The position numbers and the translations under genes are program-made. The notes under the pieces were generated by a model. That model was not told where the DNA came from. It saw only the letters and a list, made by a program, of their open reading frames with translations, and did no database searches. Of a stretch of 17,125 nucleotides of DNA, positions 11,301 through 17,125 are shown one piece after another. The stretch's first letter is position 1. The number at the start of each line of letters is the position of its first letter. This DNA is from Saccoglossus kowalevskii (lineage: Eukaryota > Hemichordata > Enteropneusta > Harrimaniidae), in assembly GCF_000003605.2 (NCBI RefSeq), contig NW_003133843.1:92688-109812 (forward strand). Reading direction: 5' to 3'.

Positions 11301-14225
11301 AATAAAATTCAGCAAATATACCTCTTTTCCTAAATTTCACATTCAACTCGTCAGAAATCAATGAAAATAAATTCCATACAAAACACCAAATTAATTCCAG
11401 CTAAAATAAAATATTTTACAGTATGTACTTTAATTGCCCCAGGAGTTGTGCAGTACAGGAAGGCTTGTATTTCACAATGTAGGGGGAGGGGAAGCGTTAT
11501 ATGCTATGATTATATCTATGTGTTTTTGTATTTCACACTTACCATTAGTTACATTTACCTTTGGATACGCAATTAAGAAAATGTCTGAAAAGCAGGGAAA
11601 ATATGTTGGATATGGAAAATATGACTAATGTTACTGATGTGTTCTTTAGGTGAGATTGGAAGCAGTAATGACATCACAAACGTGAGTCCCGGTGCCTTCT
11701 CATCCAGTAGTGATATGAGTTTCAGTCAAAAAATTTCTTCATCCATGCTGGAAAGAATGTCATTAGATATTTACTCACTAAAAAGGCAGTATTGGAGGAT
11801 TCAGGAGCGACAGCAACAAGCGCATGTCATATATGGATCCGGATCATCTGTTAAACCAACAGACACCCAAGTTGGTAAGATTAATTTGCATATTTCGAGC
11901 TGATTAGCATTTTTCTAGAGAAGCACATTGTTCAAAATATATTTTGTCAAAAATTAGGGTTGGGTATTACACATTCACACATTTGCTTATTAGACATGCA
12001 CATATGTACATAAATGTCTTAATAGTATTAATGAATTGAGTTTGATGATGTTTCAAGTCTCATGTCAGGTCATATTTCAAGTCTCGTGTCAGGTCATATT
12101 TCAAGTCTCATGTCAGGTCATATTTCAAGTCTCATGTCAAGTCATATTTCAAGTCTCATGTCAGGTCATATTTCAAGTCTCATGTCAGGTCATATTTCAA
12201 GTCTCGTGTCAGGTCATATTTCAAGTCTCATGTTAGGTCATATTTCAGGTCTCATGTCAGATCATATTTCAAGTCTCATGTTAGGTCATATTTCAAGTCT
12301 CATGTTAGGTCATATTTCACTTATTTATTTGTTCAGATGCGAGGCCAAAAATGGTGAGAAAGAATATTACTCCACATATTGAAAAACCACCTGTGATGAA
12401 TCACTTATTTGTTGGCAAGAAAGGTAAGGTTGATTTTAATTTTACAATTTAGTGAAAACTAAATCTCTATCTTGTATGAATTTTGTATCTGTGTGAGAGA
12501 GACCATGCTTTGCCACACACCATATTCCTGTGTGTTGTGGAACACACTGTCATATGACACTATATCACAATTATAGCTTGTTAATTTGATATTTAGATAA
12601 AATAAATTTATCTAATAAAAACATATTTGCATTCACTCATAAATGATAGTTGTGAAGCATATATCTATATTCATACCTTGATATGAGGTGTCATTACACG
12701 GCTGAATTAATATAAATTAATAAAAATGTCTTAAACACTGAATAATTCTGAAATGTAACTGAAGCTATATTATCTAACCTACAGTTTGTATTCAAACCCT
12801 AACCTAAATTTCCCTTCAGAACTATATAATTCTAAAATATTGTTTTCATATTTTGTGTAATTAAAAATGATGTTATTTAGCAAGACTGTATAACTAACCT
12901 CTACGAAAATGCCGAATACTTATTGCTGTGATTAACACTCATGCTTCATTACGTTGTTGAGAAATTATATTTTTTTCATGAATCTAATTCTTTTTATTCT
13001 TGTTCCAGGGCTTGGTGCTAGGAATAAGAGAGTAACGATTGGTCCCAGGATAGCATCACCAACTCAAAATCACGCAAGTGCTGTAAACCATCTTAGGATA
13101 AGAGCACATGTCAATGCTCATGTTGCCAAGACGATTGCCACATCTCCGCAAAGTTCATCATCAGACAACTCCCCGGCTGAAGATAAGGAATCACCTGTTG
13201 ACATAGCAACAAATGAGAAAGTGACAAATGGGATGGATGAAAATGAAACCGGGAGTGAGGTTGCCATGACAGAAAATGTTGAAAGGAGTTCATCAAGTGG
13301 TGATGACCAGACTAATTTGGATCAAGATTGTTCATCAGATGACTCTAATGAACTGGACACTAGTGTAGAAAATAACAGTGGAATAGAAAAAGTAGAGAAT
13401 AACACAGAGGTGTCTGAGGAGACTACGGCTGCAGAACCAAAGTTAGCAGTGTTGATTGATCTTGAAGGCATAAATGATGATATGAAAAAGAAAACTAGCC
13501 AATCAAACAAGTTTCATTTTGATGTTACAAGCATTGCTGCTAAACTAACTGAAGAGGCTACAAAAACCAACGGTAAACCCAAACAAATAAACTCCCAAGA
13601 AGATGCAAAGCCAAATGACAGACCTCGACTGTTAGATCTCTCAAGACAGACAAATGGCAAATCAGCGGCAAACGAACTGGACCAAAAACAACAACATGTT
13701 CGAAAAGGTTCGCATCATAATGGACGTATTCATCATCATACCTTAAGAACACATCACAAACATAACCAACAATATAGAACACCAAGGCAGGTACATCAAC
13801 ATCATCCCCATCATCGTCATTCACAAGAATTCAAGGACAAGAAACCCATGACGTTGTTGGAAATGGCAACCCAGGCAACTACTGTTAGCGCTCACAGGAG
13901 TGGTAGCATTGATACATCTTCAGAGTCACAACACCCTAATGAGACTGCTGTACTGCCTGTTCAAACAGTGGAAGAAAGAATTGCCACTTTCTCCCTTAAA
14001 GACAAGAAGAAAAGAACAAGGTCCAAAAGTACAGAACAATTGATATCCCCAACATCTCCTTCAGAGTCCAATTCAAAATCCAAAAGTTTTAATCCTTTTC
14101 CTCAAAGACAATTGAAAAGTGGCCTCTCTCAAGCAAAATGTGGCAATAAATTTGGGCTGTACAATGGAAATAACCCTAAAGATAGATCGTTAATTTCCCA
14201 AGCAGATAGTTTACAAATAAGCTAA
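8146..14225 (+). CDS. TBC1D30: TBC1D30-like Rab GTPase-activating protein, 3' seven exons (5' partial)
   Basis: Join of seven exons: 8146-8314, 8669-8837, 9467-9572, 9766-10006, 11650-11874, 12337-12423 and 13009-14225. The split codons agree at all six junctions (intron phases 1, 2, 0, 1, 1, 1) and give 737 residues ending in TAA. Residues 1-112 are the C-terminal half of a TBC domain, which accelerates GTP hydrolysis by Rab proteins. The motifs LPESYF, NNLRALSVDMAVF, YEPPLTNVFTMQWFLTLFATCLP, NMAPFPFP, LKRQY and NHLFVGKK, in this order, are what I recall of vertebrate TBC1D30, a reported GAP for Rab8A that affects primary cilium formation. That family assignment is from memory, not from an alignment. 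The ATG at 8146 is an internal Met, not the start. The Arg- and Gln-finger motifs (IxxDxxR, YCQG) lie upstream and were not found in 1-8145, so catalytic competence cannot be judged. Confidence 0.92.
8315..8668 (+). other. Intron between exons A and B
   Basis: A 354-nt phase 1 intron, GTAAGT to TTGTAG. It contains one copy of the CAACTCCAGAGGGCGCT motif (8321-8337) directly after the donor; the rest is plain AT-rich sequence. The 3' end is a (GTTT)n tract that serves as the polypyrimidine region. Confidence 0.9.
8669..8837 (+). CDS. TBC1D30: TBC1D30 exon B: C-terminal TBC domain core (WFLTLFATCLP ... VWD)
   Basis: The acceptor is a (GTTT)n tract ending in GTAG (8649-8668); the donor is GTAAGT at 8838. 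It encodes residues 57-112 plus two bases of Asp113. It carries the most conserved late TBC motif: YEPPLTN, then W71-FLTLFATC-LP, then RVWDCVFLEGSEILLR and LAIWAKLGE. In TBC folds these are the C-terminal helices that pack the GTPase-binding groove. Bases 8713-8737, coding FLTLFATC, recur as a perfect reverse complement in the upstream intron at 6127-6151. This exon is also 169 nt, and with exon A it makes up all of the TBC domain visible here. Confidence 0.94.
8838..9466 (+). other. Intron between exons B and C, with two microsatellites
   Basis: A 629-nt phase 2 intron. It holds an (ATATG)n run at 8979-8997 and an (AAT)n run at 9035-9057. No other structure was seen. Confidence 0.9.
9467..9572 (+). 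CDS. TBC1D30: TBC1D30 exon C: linker just after the TBC domain
   Basis: The acceptor is TTTTTTCAG at 9458-9466 and the donor is GTATCT at 9573. The first base completes Asp113 and 35 codons follow, ending cleanly on CAG (phase 0). The product RIEGCQSADDFYTSMGFLTHEMLHIGLVSGDELIQ matches the TBC1D30 segment between the TBC core and the MAPFPFP motif, an amphipathic helical stretch with ADDFY and LTxEML. There is no known catalytic role for this part. The donor lacks the GTAAGT consensus but has GTAT, and the next intron is short (193 nt). Confidence 0.9.
9573..9765 (+). other. Short intron between exons C and D
   Basis: A 193-nt phase 0 intron, GTATCT to TTTTTCAG. Nothing else is seen in it. 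Confidence 0.9.
9766..10006 (+). CDS. TBC1D30: TBC1D30 exon D: MAPFPFP motif and acidic cluster
   Basis: The acceptor is TATTTTTCAG ending at 9765. Residues 149-228 begin TIYNMAPFPFPHLDEIREKFMYSITPF, strongly characteristic of TBC1D30. A basic stretch (KNKEKPRRSVTS) and an acidic cluster (SDEEIDLDEDDL, residues 197-208) follow, then NCFGVFMPPSPQRKLE. SDEE resembles a casein kinase 2 site and PPSP a proline-directed site; both are inferred from motif only. Two donors keep the same phase: GTCAGT at 10007, and GTAAAG at 10016, which would add Gly-Gln-Tyr. I chose the first by consensus fit, but cannot exclude the second. The following intron is 1.6 kb. Confidence 0.88.
10081..10490. repeat. CpG-rich segment bracketed by 18-bp direct repeats
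   Basis: AACTGTAGAGGGCGCTCA occurs at 10081-10098 and again at 10473-10490. The 374 bp between are strikingly GC- and CpG-rich for this window (about two dozen CpGs), with GGGCGG at 10129-10134 and TACGTCACG at 10136-10144. Either it is an inserted short element with its target duplication or terminal repeats, or it is a CpG-island-like regulatory segment. There is no coding similarity. Confidence 0.6.
11258..11421 (-). mobile_element. MITE copy 1 (164 bp), TA-flanked
   Basis: Flanked by TA at 11256-11257 and 11422-11423. The ends are CTGTGAAATACATTTT and, reverse complemented, CTGTAAAATATTTTATTTTA. Read on the minus strand it aligns along most of its length to the element at 16597-16804, sharing AGCTGGAATTAATTT, GGTGTTTTGT, GGAATTTA and GGTATATTTGCT. 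It is a non-coding, non-autonomous DNA element in the D-E intron, and its internal frames are not genes. Confidence 0.8.
11650..11874 (+). CDS. TBC1D30: TBC1D30 exon E: SPGAF and LKRQYWRIQERQQQ region
   Basis: The acceptor is TTCTTTAG at 11642-11649 and the donor is GTAAGA at 11875. Two bases complete Gly229, 74 codons follow, and one base of Asp304 is left. NDITNVSPGAF is followed by a Ser-rich stretch, then MLERMSLDIYSLKRQYWRIQERQQQ (residues 261-285), predicted to be a long charged helix and possibly a short coiled coil. The equivalent block ends in a poly-Gln-like run in the vertebrate protein. At 225 nt, with phase 1 introns on both sides, this is a symmetric exon and could be skipped without a frame shift. 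Confidence 0.9.
11875..12336 (+). other. Intron between exons E and F
   Basis: A 462-nt phase 1 intron, GTAAGA to TTGTTCAG. More than half of it is a 24-bp minisatellite. The remainder (11875-12050) is featureless AT-rich sequence. Confidence 0.88.
12051..12319. repeat. 24-bp minisatellite, about 11.2 copies
   Basis: The unit is TCATGTCAGGTCATATTTCA followed by AGTC, nearly perfect. Variants are CATG/CGTG, TGTCAG/TGTTAG and CAGGTC/CAAGTC. The TGTTAG variants cluster at the 3' end. Because 24 is a multiple of three, two strands of octapeptide open frames appear (FQVSCQVI and HISSLMSG); these are artefacts. Each unit carries one AGGTCA hexamer. The array stops 17 nt before the exon F acceptor. 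Confidence 0.95.
12337..12423 (+). CDS. TBC1D30: TBC1D30 exon F: short basic exon with NHLFVGKK
   Basis: The acceptor is TTATTTATTTGTTCAG ending at 12336 and the donor is GTAAGG at 12424. It encodes DARPKMVRKNITPHIEKPP and then VMNHLFVGKK (residues 323-332), matching a conserved Asn-His-Leu-x-x-Gly-Lys-Lys motif in the TBC1D30 tail. It is short (87 nt) and symmetric (phase 1/1), so it is a cassette candidate. The acceptor lies only 17 bases after the end of a 24-bp minisatellite. Bases 12309-12334 contain no AG, so the AG-exclusion zone is about 26 nt, and the branch point probably falls in or next to the last repeat unit. No introduction of repeat sequence into the coding frame is needed. 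Confidence 0.87.
12424..13008 (+). other. Intron between exons F and G
   Basis: A 585-nt phase 1 intron, GTAAGG to TTGTTCCAG. It is AT-rich, and I see no element or gene in it. Confidence 0.9.
13009..14225 (+). CDS. TBC1D30: TBC1D30 terminal exon G: long disordered tail, His-rich tract, conserved C-terminus
   Basis: The acceptor is TTTTTATTCTTGTTCCAG ending at 13008; the open frame then runs 404 codons to TAA. The ATG at 12954 is intronic. The segment is low complexity and probably disordered: a Ser/Asp/Glu/Asn-rich half (about residues 380-480), a His-rich tract at residues 562-603 (15 His in 42 positions), a basic cluster KDKKKRTRSKS at 663-673 (possible kinase target or nuclear-localisation-like), and a C-terminus with SFNPFP (692-697) and KFGLY (713-717). 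The last pair has a counterpart at the C-terminus of vertebrate TBC1D30, which supports this as the true end. The middle is not recognisably conserved. The reverse-strand frames here are shadows of Ser- and His-rich codons. Confidence 0.9.
13695..13820 (+). other. TBC1D30: Sequence encoding the His-rich tract
   Basis: Fifteen His codons (CAT or CAC) occur within 42 codons of the terminal exon, mixed with Arg, Lys, Gln and Pro. Codon use is mixed and there is no simple triplet run, so this is not a fresh CAT/CAC microsatellite expansion. I recall no such tract in vertebrate TBC1D30. Confidence 0.9.
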
Positions 14226-14260
14226 ATTCGGAGTTGAATACTGTATCGCGTTCATTTAAT

Positions 14261-14369
14261 TTTAGAGGGTGGTGGTTGTTATGCAGTATGTGTTAACTTT
14301 TGTAATTGACACATGTTGTATATTTCACATCGCAAACATGAGGCGTTGTGATGACCACCATCTTTTAGG
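14261..14369 (+). other. 3' UTR hairpin 1 with wobble-preserving stem
   Basis: 14261-14283 pairs with 14347-14369 as 23 consecutive base pairs when read as + strand RNA: 14 Watson-Crick and 9 G-U. The core is GGTGGT with ACCACC. The loop is about 63 nt. It begins 36 nt after the stop codon and ends just before the AATAAATAAA signal, so it would lie in the mRNA 3' UTR. It could be a decayed palindromic element or a functional RNA structure. Confidence 0.7.
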
Positions 14370-14370
14370 C

Positions 14371-14380
14371 AATAAATAAA
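14371..14380 (+). terminator. Tandem poly(A) signals AATAAATAAA
   Basis: Two overlapping AATAAA hexamers at 14371-14376 and 14375-14380, about 145 nt after the TBC1D30 stop codon. They are the first canonical signals downstream of the stop, so they are the likely main cleavage signal, giving a short 3' UTR. Longer 3' UTRs cannot be excluded. Confidence 0.6.
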
Positions 14381-14514
14381 CATGACAGTTCATTATTATG
14401 AAAGAGCTGAATAGAAGCTCATTTTCCGCATATATGAATTCTGAATGAGGCTGTCACATGATCTATATCACTTGTCTCAACTATAGCATGGACACAATGA
14501 CTGATTAGCTATTT

Positions 14515-14610
14515 AAAGGGTGGTAGTTGGTTCTGACTGTCTTTTAAATATGTAGTTTATTATACAAAATATGAATGCATATTTTAGGATTGCAACAACC
14601 ACCACCTTTT
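14515..14610 (+). other. Hairpin 2, related arms to hairpin 1
   Basis: 14515-14529 pairs with 14596-14610 with a single A-C mismatch (14525/14600) and one G-U, again with a GGTGGT core and a loop of similar length (about 66 nt). It is followed by AATAATAAT, a weak poly(A)-like sequence. The arm sequence AAAGGGTGGT(A/G)GTTG is shared with hairpin 1 but the loops do not resemble each other. It may be downstream of the gene or in an extended 3' UTR. Confidence 0.65.
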
Positions 14611-14612
14611 CA

Positions 14613-15106
14613 ATAATAATACTTTCACTTCAGTGCAATTCATAAATAGAGGTTCCCAAAATAGTATGCTACTAGCACAAAATGCGGAAACTTGAGAAAC
14701 ATTTAATAATTTGGTATGCAAATATGATACATCAGCATTATAACAATATTAATGGAGATAGTAAACGTTACTACTTTGTTGGCTGTTTTGAATTATGAGT
14801 TTAAAGTAATGATTTGCAGGACCATTAATGTTATTATGTTTGTAGTATTGTTCCTGTCAGCATGTATCAGGATGCACTGCAGAAACTACTCATTTGTCCC
14901 GAGTTGCTGCTATTAACATCTCAAATTGCTGCCATATCAAACTTAGATTACATGTTTAATTTAATTGATGTGGAAATATTCATACGATATGTAACTTTGA
15001 TATTTGTGAACAAGAAAAGTTTGTTATTTTGCATATCATTATGCAAATATTTTCCCACCCTGATATCACTGCCTTATTAACATTATTCATGGGAGTTTGT
15101 TTCATG
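14613..15106. other. Downstream intergenic DNA, no gene seen
   Basis: AT-rich sequence between hairpin 2 and the minisatellite. The 72-codon frame at 14862-15080 has a hydrophobic, unbiased composition and no recognisable domain or splice context. Nothing else is supported. Confidence 0.7.
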
Positions 15107-15118
15107 CCCCCCCCCCCC
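15107..15118. repeat. Poly-C tract
   Basis: Twelve consecutive C residues abutting the start of the 62-bp minisatellite. Confidence 0.95.
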
Positions 15119-15465
15119 AGTGAAGGTCACTTATATGCATGTCATATTACAAATGGGGTAGGTCAAATGTCATCCAATGAGGGTCACTTAAATGCATGAC
15201 ACATTGTTACAAATGGTGTGAAGATCAAATGTTATCCAATGGGGGTCACTTAAATGCATGACACATTGTTACAAATGGTGTGAAGGTCAAATGTCATACA
15301 ATGAGGGTCACTGAAATGCATGACACATTGTTACAAATGGTGTGAAGGTCAAATGTCATCCAATGAGGGTCACTGAAATCCATGACACATTGTTACAAAT
15401 GGTGTGAAGGTCAAATGTCATCCAATGAGGTCTCTGAAATGCATGACACATTATTACAATTCATG
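15119..15465. repeat. 62-bp minisatellite, about 5.6 copies
   Basis: GGGTCACT anchors recur at 15181, 15243, 15305 and 15367, exactly 62 bp apart, with a shortened first unit at 15124 and a decayed last unit near 15429. The consensus core reads ATGCATGACACATTGTTACA, then AATGGTGTGAAGGTCAAATG, then TCATCCAATGAGGGTCACT. Each unit holds an AGGTCA and a GGGTCA hexamer in the same orientation, 15 nt apart. Non-coding. Confidence 0.93.
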
Positions 15466-15671
15466 TCATTGCTGTATTATTTGACTGAATGTCATGTAAT
15501 AATGAACAGATAATTGCCCTAATTATAGTACTGTTTCATATGTGCCTTTCATACACTACAAAAGCAGGCTGCTTCTTTAACCTCATATTTATCTATTTAT
15601 TTATCTAATAATCATATTCATATGTATATATCTATATTTTGACTTATATATGTTTGTTAATGGCTGGGCGG

Positions 15672-15780
15672 AAAGAGTTCTTTGAGCCCCCAACCCTTGT
15701 ATATGCCCAATTATACAATTAAATTTGAGACACTGGAGGTTTTAGAGGTATGGTAGGGGGTTGGGACTTTAAGAACTCTT
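15672..15780. repeat. Foldback repeat with AAGAGTTCTT arms
   Basis: 15673-15682 (AAGAGTTCTT) is perfectly complementary to 15771-15780. After an imperfect step the pairing continues with CCCAACCC (15689-15696) against GGGTTGGG (15758-15765). The loop is about 60 nt. The arms are unusually GC-rich for the region. It is probably a small MITE-like or foldback element, with no coding content. Confidence 0.65.
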
Positions 15781-16594
15781 ATCAGGGTGGGCATTGGTGT
15801 ATAGTGGCACACACATGAGTTTAATGTATACATATACTAAATGCTTTCTTTCAATGCTGCATATTATAAAACAAATTTCATTCATTGCGCAACTCCCATG
15901 ACAGCATTATCTGTATTACCATCAATACTTTCACTTTACCATTGTTATTTCCCCGCTTATTGCAGCATTGTTTGCCTTTACATCATTATTTTCATAGCAA
16001 TTTTGTTTGCTTTACCGTCAATATATTCACTCATGCTGCTGAATTCTGCTTTTCCCCTGTACTAGAAATGTAATCCAAAGCTGCAGTGTATGCATCTCAT
16101 ATCAAACTATACCTTGCAGGAAAAAAAAAATGCTTTTCTTATTCAGAAGTTGTTTTCACTTGTTTTATTGATGGTTTTCATTGTGTCCATACATGGTGCT
16201 ATGTGTGTCTACAGTTTAATTGGAATTTGCTTAACTGACACGGTTGTAACGTCTCTCTTTTCACTGTTTATTTGTTATTGTTAACGGAAACTGTTACAGT
16301 ATCTATGGAGAATAATGAAGGGTTACCTGTAAACTTTACAGAACAAGCTGTGCAATGTTTTTTAGTAGGTATTTAGAACTTCATATATTCTTGGAGACCA
16401 GAACATTGTTTTCTTCCCATTATTCTGAATAGAATTAAAGTATATTGAAATTAGTTTACAACTGTACAATGCATTACTGCAGTGAAAGTCAGAAAGCTGG
16501 TAACATTTATACATCATAATGGCTGATTTTAAATTGACTAACCCAGAAAAAAGTTAGTTCAACATCATCCAATCACCAAGCACTTCATCTTGAA
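15781..16594. other. Intergenic DNA, no gene seen
   Basis: AT-rich. The open frames at 15841-16065 and 16090-16284 are short, hydrophobic from T-rich codons, and lack any recognisable domain. No exon or RNA gene could be supported. Confidence 0.7.
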
Positions 16595-16596
16595 TA

Positions 16597-16804
16597 CTGT
16601 AAAATACTTTATTATAGCTGGAATTAATTTTCTCTGAAAAGTCTTTTGTGGTGTTTTGTGTGGAATTTACTTTCACTGATTTTTGACTAGCTGAATGTAA
16701 AATATAGGAAAAACGGTATATTTGCTAGATTTTATTTTCACTGAATCATACCTTCAGCCAAAATAGCAAAAATTAATTCCAAGCGAAAATAAAGTATTTT
16801 ACTG
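16597..16804 (+). mobile_element. MITE copy 2 (208 bp), TA-flanked
   Basis: Flanked by TA at 16595-16596 and 16805-16806. The left end CTGTAAAATACTTTATTATA and the reverse complement of the right end CAGTAAAATACTTTATTTTC extend as an inverted repeat of about 37 bp that includes GGAATTAATTTT. It is the same family as 11258-11421, in opposite orientation and about 44 bp longer. There is no coding capacity; it is probably mobilised by a transposase elsewhere in the genome, and TA duplication suggests a Tc1/mariner type. Confidence 0.82.
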
Positions 16805-16806
16805 TA

Positions 16807-17125
16807 AGTGTTGAGTCTTGTTTAATTGTTATGCAAGATATAGTCGTAAACATTGGTGAACCAATCACTATTAAATATTTCAATGAAAGCTGATCATAGA
16901 TATTTCCTTATTTTTATCAATATGTTTATAAATTAAGGGACCACGTCAAAAGATCGATGTCGGATAAAAAACTTAATTCCTTTAGTTTTTTTCCAAACCC
17001 CCCTACCCCCCACTGAAACTTAATTGATAAATATTGGTCATGGCGTCAGACACATTCACCATTAAATACAAATTGATAATCGGACAGTAGTATTGCATAG
17101 CAGTTGGTTTTCGAGTGGGTGTAAA
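16807..17125. other. Downstream AT-rich DNA, nothing recognised
   Basis: No open frame, repeat or RNA gene that I can support. A short C-rich patch at 16997-17011 is the only compositional feature. Confidence 0.7.

Larger units (their letters stand above)
10007..11649 (+). other. Intron between exons D and E
   Basis: A 1.64-kb phase 1 intron. It holds a CpG-rich segment between two 18-bp direct repeats (10081-10490) and a TA-flanked MITE (11258-11421). Between these, 10491-11257 is ordinary AT-rich sequence. Several chance open frames (10057-10467, 11361-11628) do not resemble TBC1D30. Confidence 0.85.

Noticed and set aside
12036-12382. Two overlapping + strand open frames with octapeptide repeats (FQVSCQVI; HISSLMSG)
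   Set aside because: They are produced by the 24-bp minisatellite, whose unit length is a multiple of three. The frame that matches exon F is closed by TAG in the repeat, and the other frame reads exon F out of frame.
12954-13008. ATG at 12954 as start of a separate 423-codon gene
   Set aside because: The first 18 residues are the T-rich polypyrimidine tract before the TTGTTCCAG acceptor. The frame and the phase from exon F show it is an internal exon.
13111-13824. Three minus-strand open frames opposite exon G
   Set aside because: They are shadows of the Ser-, Asn- and His-rich coding sequence; the + strand frame is continuous and matches the family.
15119-15465. CRISPR-like array (regular 62-bp spacing)
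   Set aside because: The repeats are contiguous and the whole unit is conserved, with no unique spacers; this is a eukaryotic minisatellite.

Overview
This is a window of animal nuclear DNA, most likely from a marine invertebrate. It is AT-rich, has no prokaryotic-style gene packing, and carries one spliced protein gene with canonical GT-AG introns, micro- and minisatellites and several foldback or MITE-like elements. I cannot name the species. The conserved exon structure and the palindromic 'CTGTAAAATAC' elements would fit an invertebrate deuterostome or a lophotrochozoan, but this is a guess.

The gene is the 3' part of a TBC1D30 orthologue (a Rab GTPase-activating protein), on the + strand. 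Seven exons can be placed: 8146-8314, 8669-8837, 9467-9572, 9766-10006, 11650-11874, 12337-12423 and 13009-14225 (stop TAA). Their phases agree at every junction and give 737 codons plus stop. The first two exons carry the C-terminal half of the TBC domain. The later ones carry the TBC1D30-specific tail, which ends in a long low-complexity exon with a His-rich tract and a conserved 'NPFP...GLY' C-terminus. The N-terminus, the start codon and the catalytic Arg/Gln-finger half of the TBC domain lie upstream of base 1, so positions 1-8145 are read as one large intron (at least 8.1 kb).

Region by region: 1-8145 is AT-rich intron with a (TA)n tract, a (GGAT)n tract, a foldback MITE at 4960-5142, an inverted-repeat element at 7547-7843, and a perfect 25-bp antisense copy of part of exon B at 6127-6151. 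8146-14225 holds the exons and their introns. The 10007-11649 intron contains a CpG-rich island bracketed by an 18-bp direct repeat (10081-10490) and a 164-bp TA-flanked MITE (11258-11421). The 11875-12336 intron contains an 11-copy 24-bp minisatellite close to the splice acceptor. 14226-17125 is 3' UTR and downstream DNA: two related hairpins (14261-14369 and 14515-14610), poly(A) signals at 14371, a 62-bp minisatellite (about 15119-15465), a foldback at 15672-15780 and a second, oppositely oriented MITE (16597-16804).

The observations most worth a second look are the antisense exon fragment, which could form a 25-bp duplex across exon A in the pre-mRNA; the 3' UTR hairpin, in which all substitutions between the arms still pair as G-U wobbles; and the CpG-rich island with its repeated CTCF-like motif. 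No complete unknown multi-gene system is visible.
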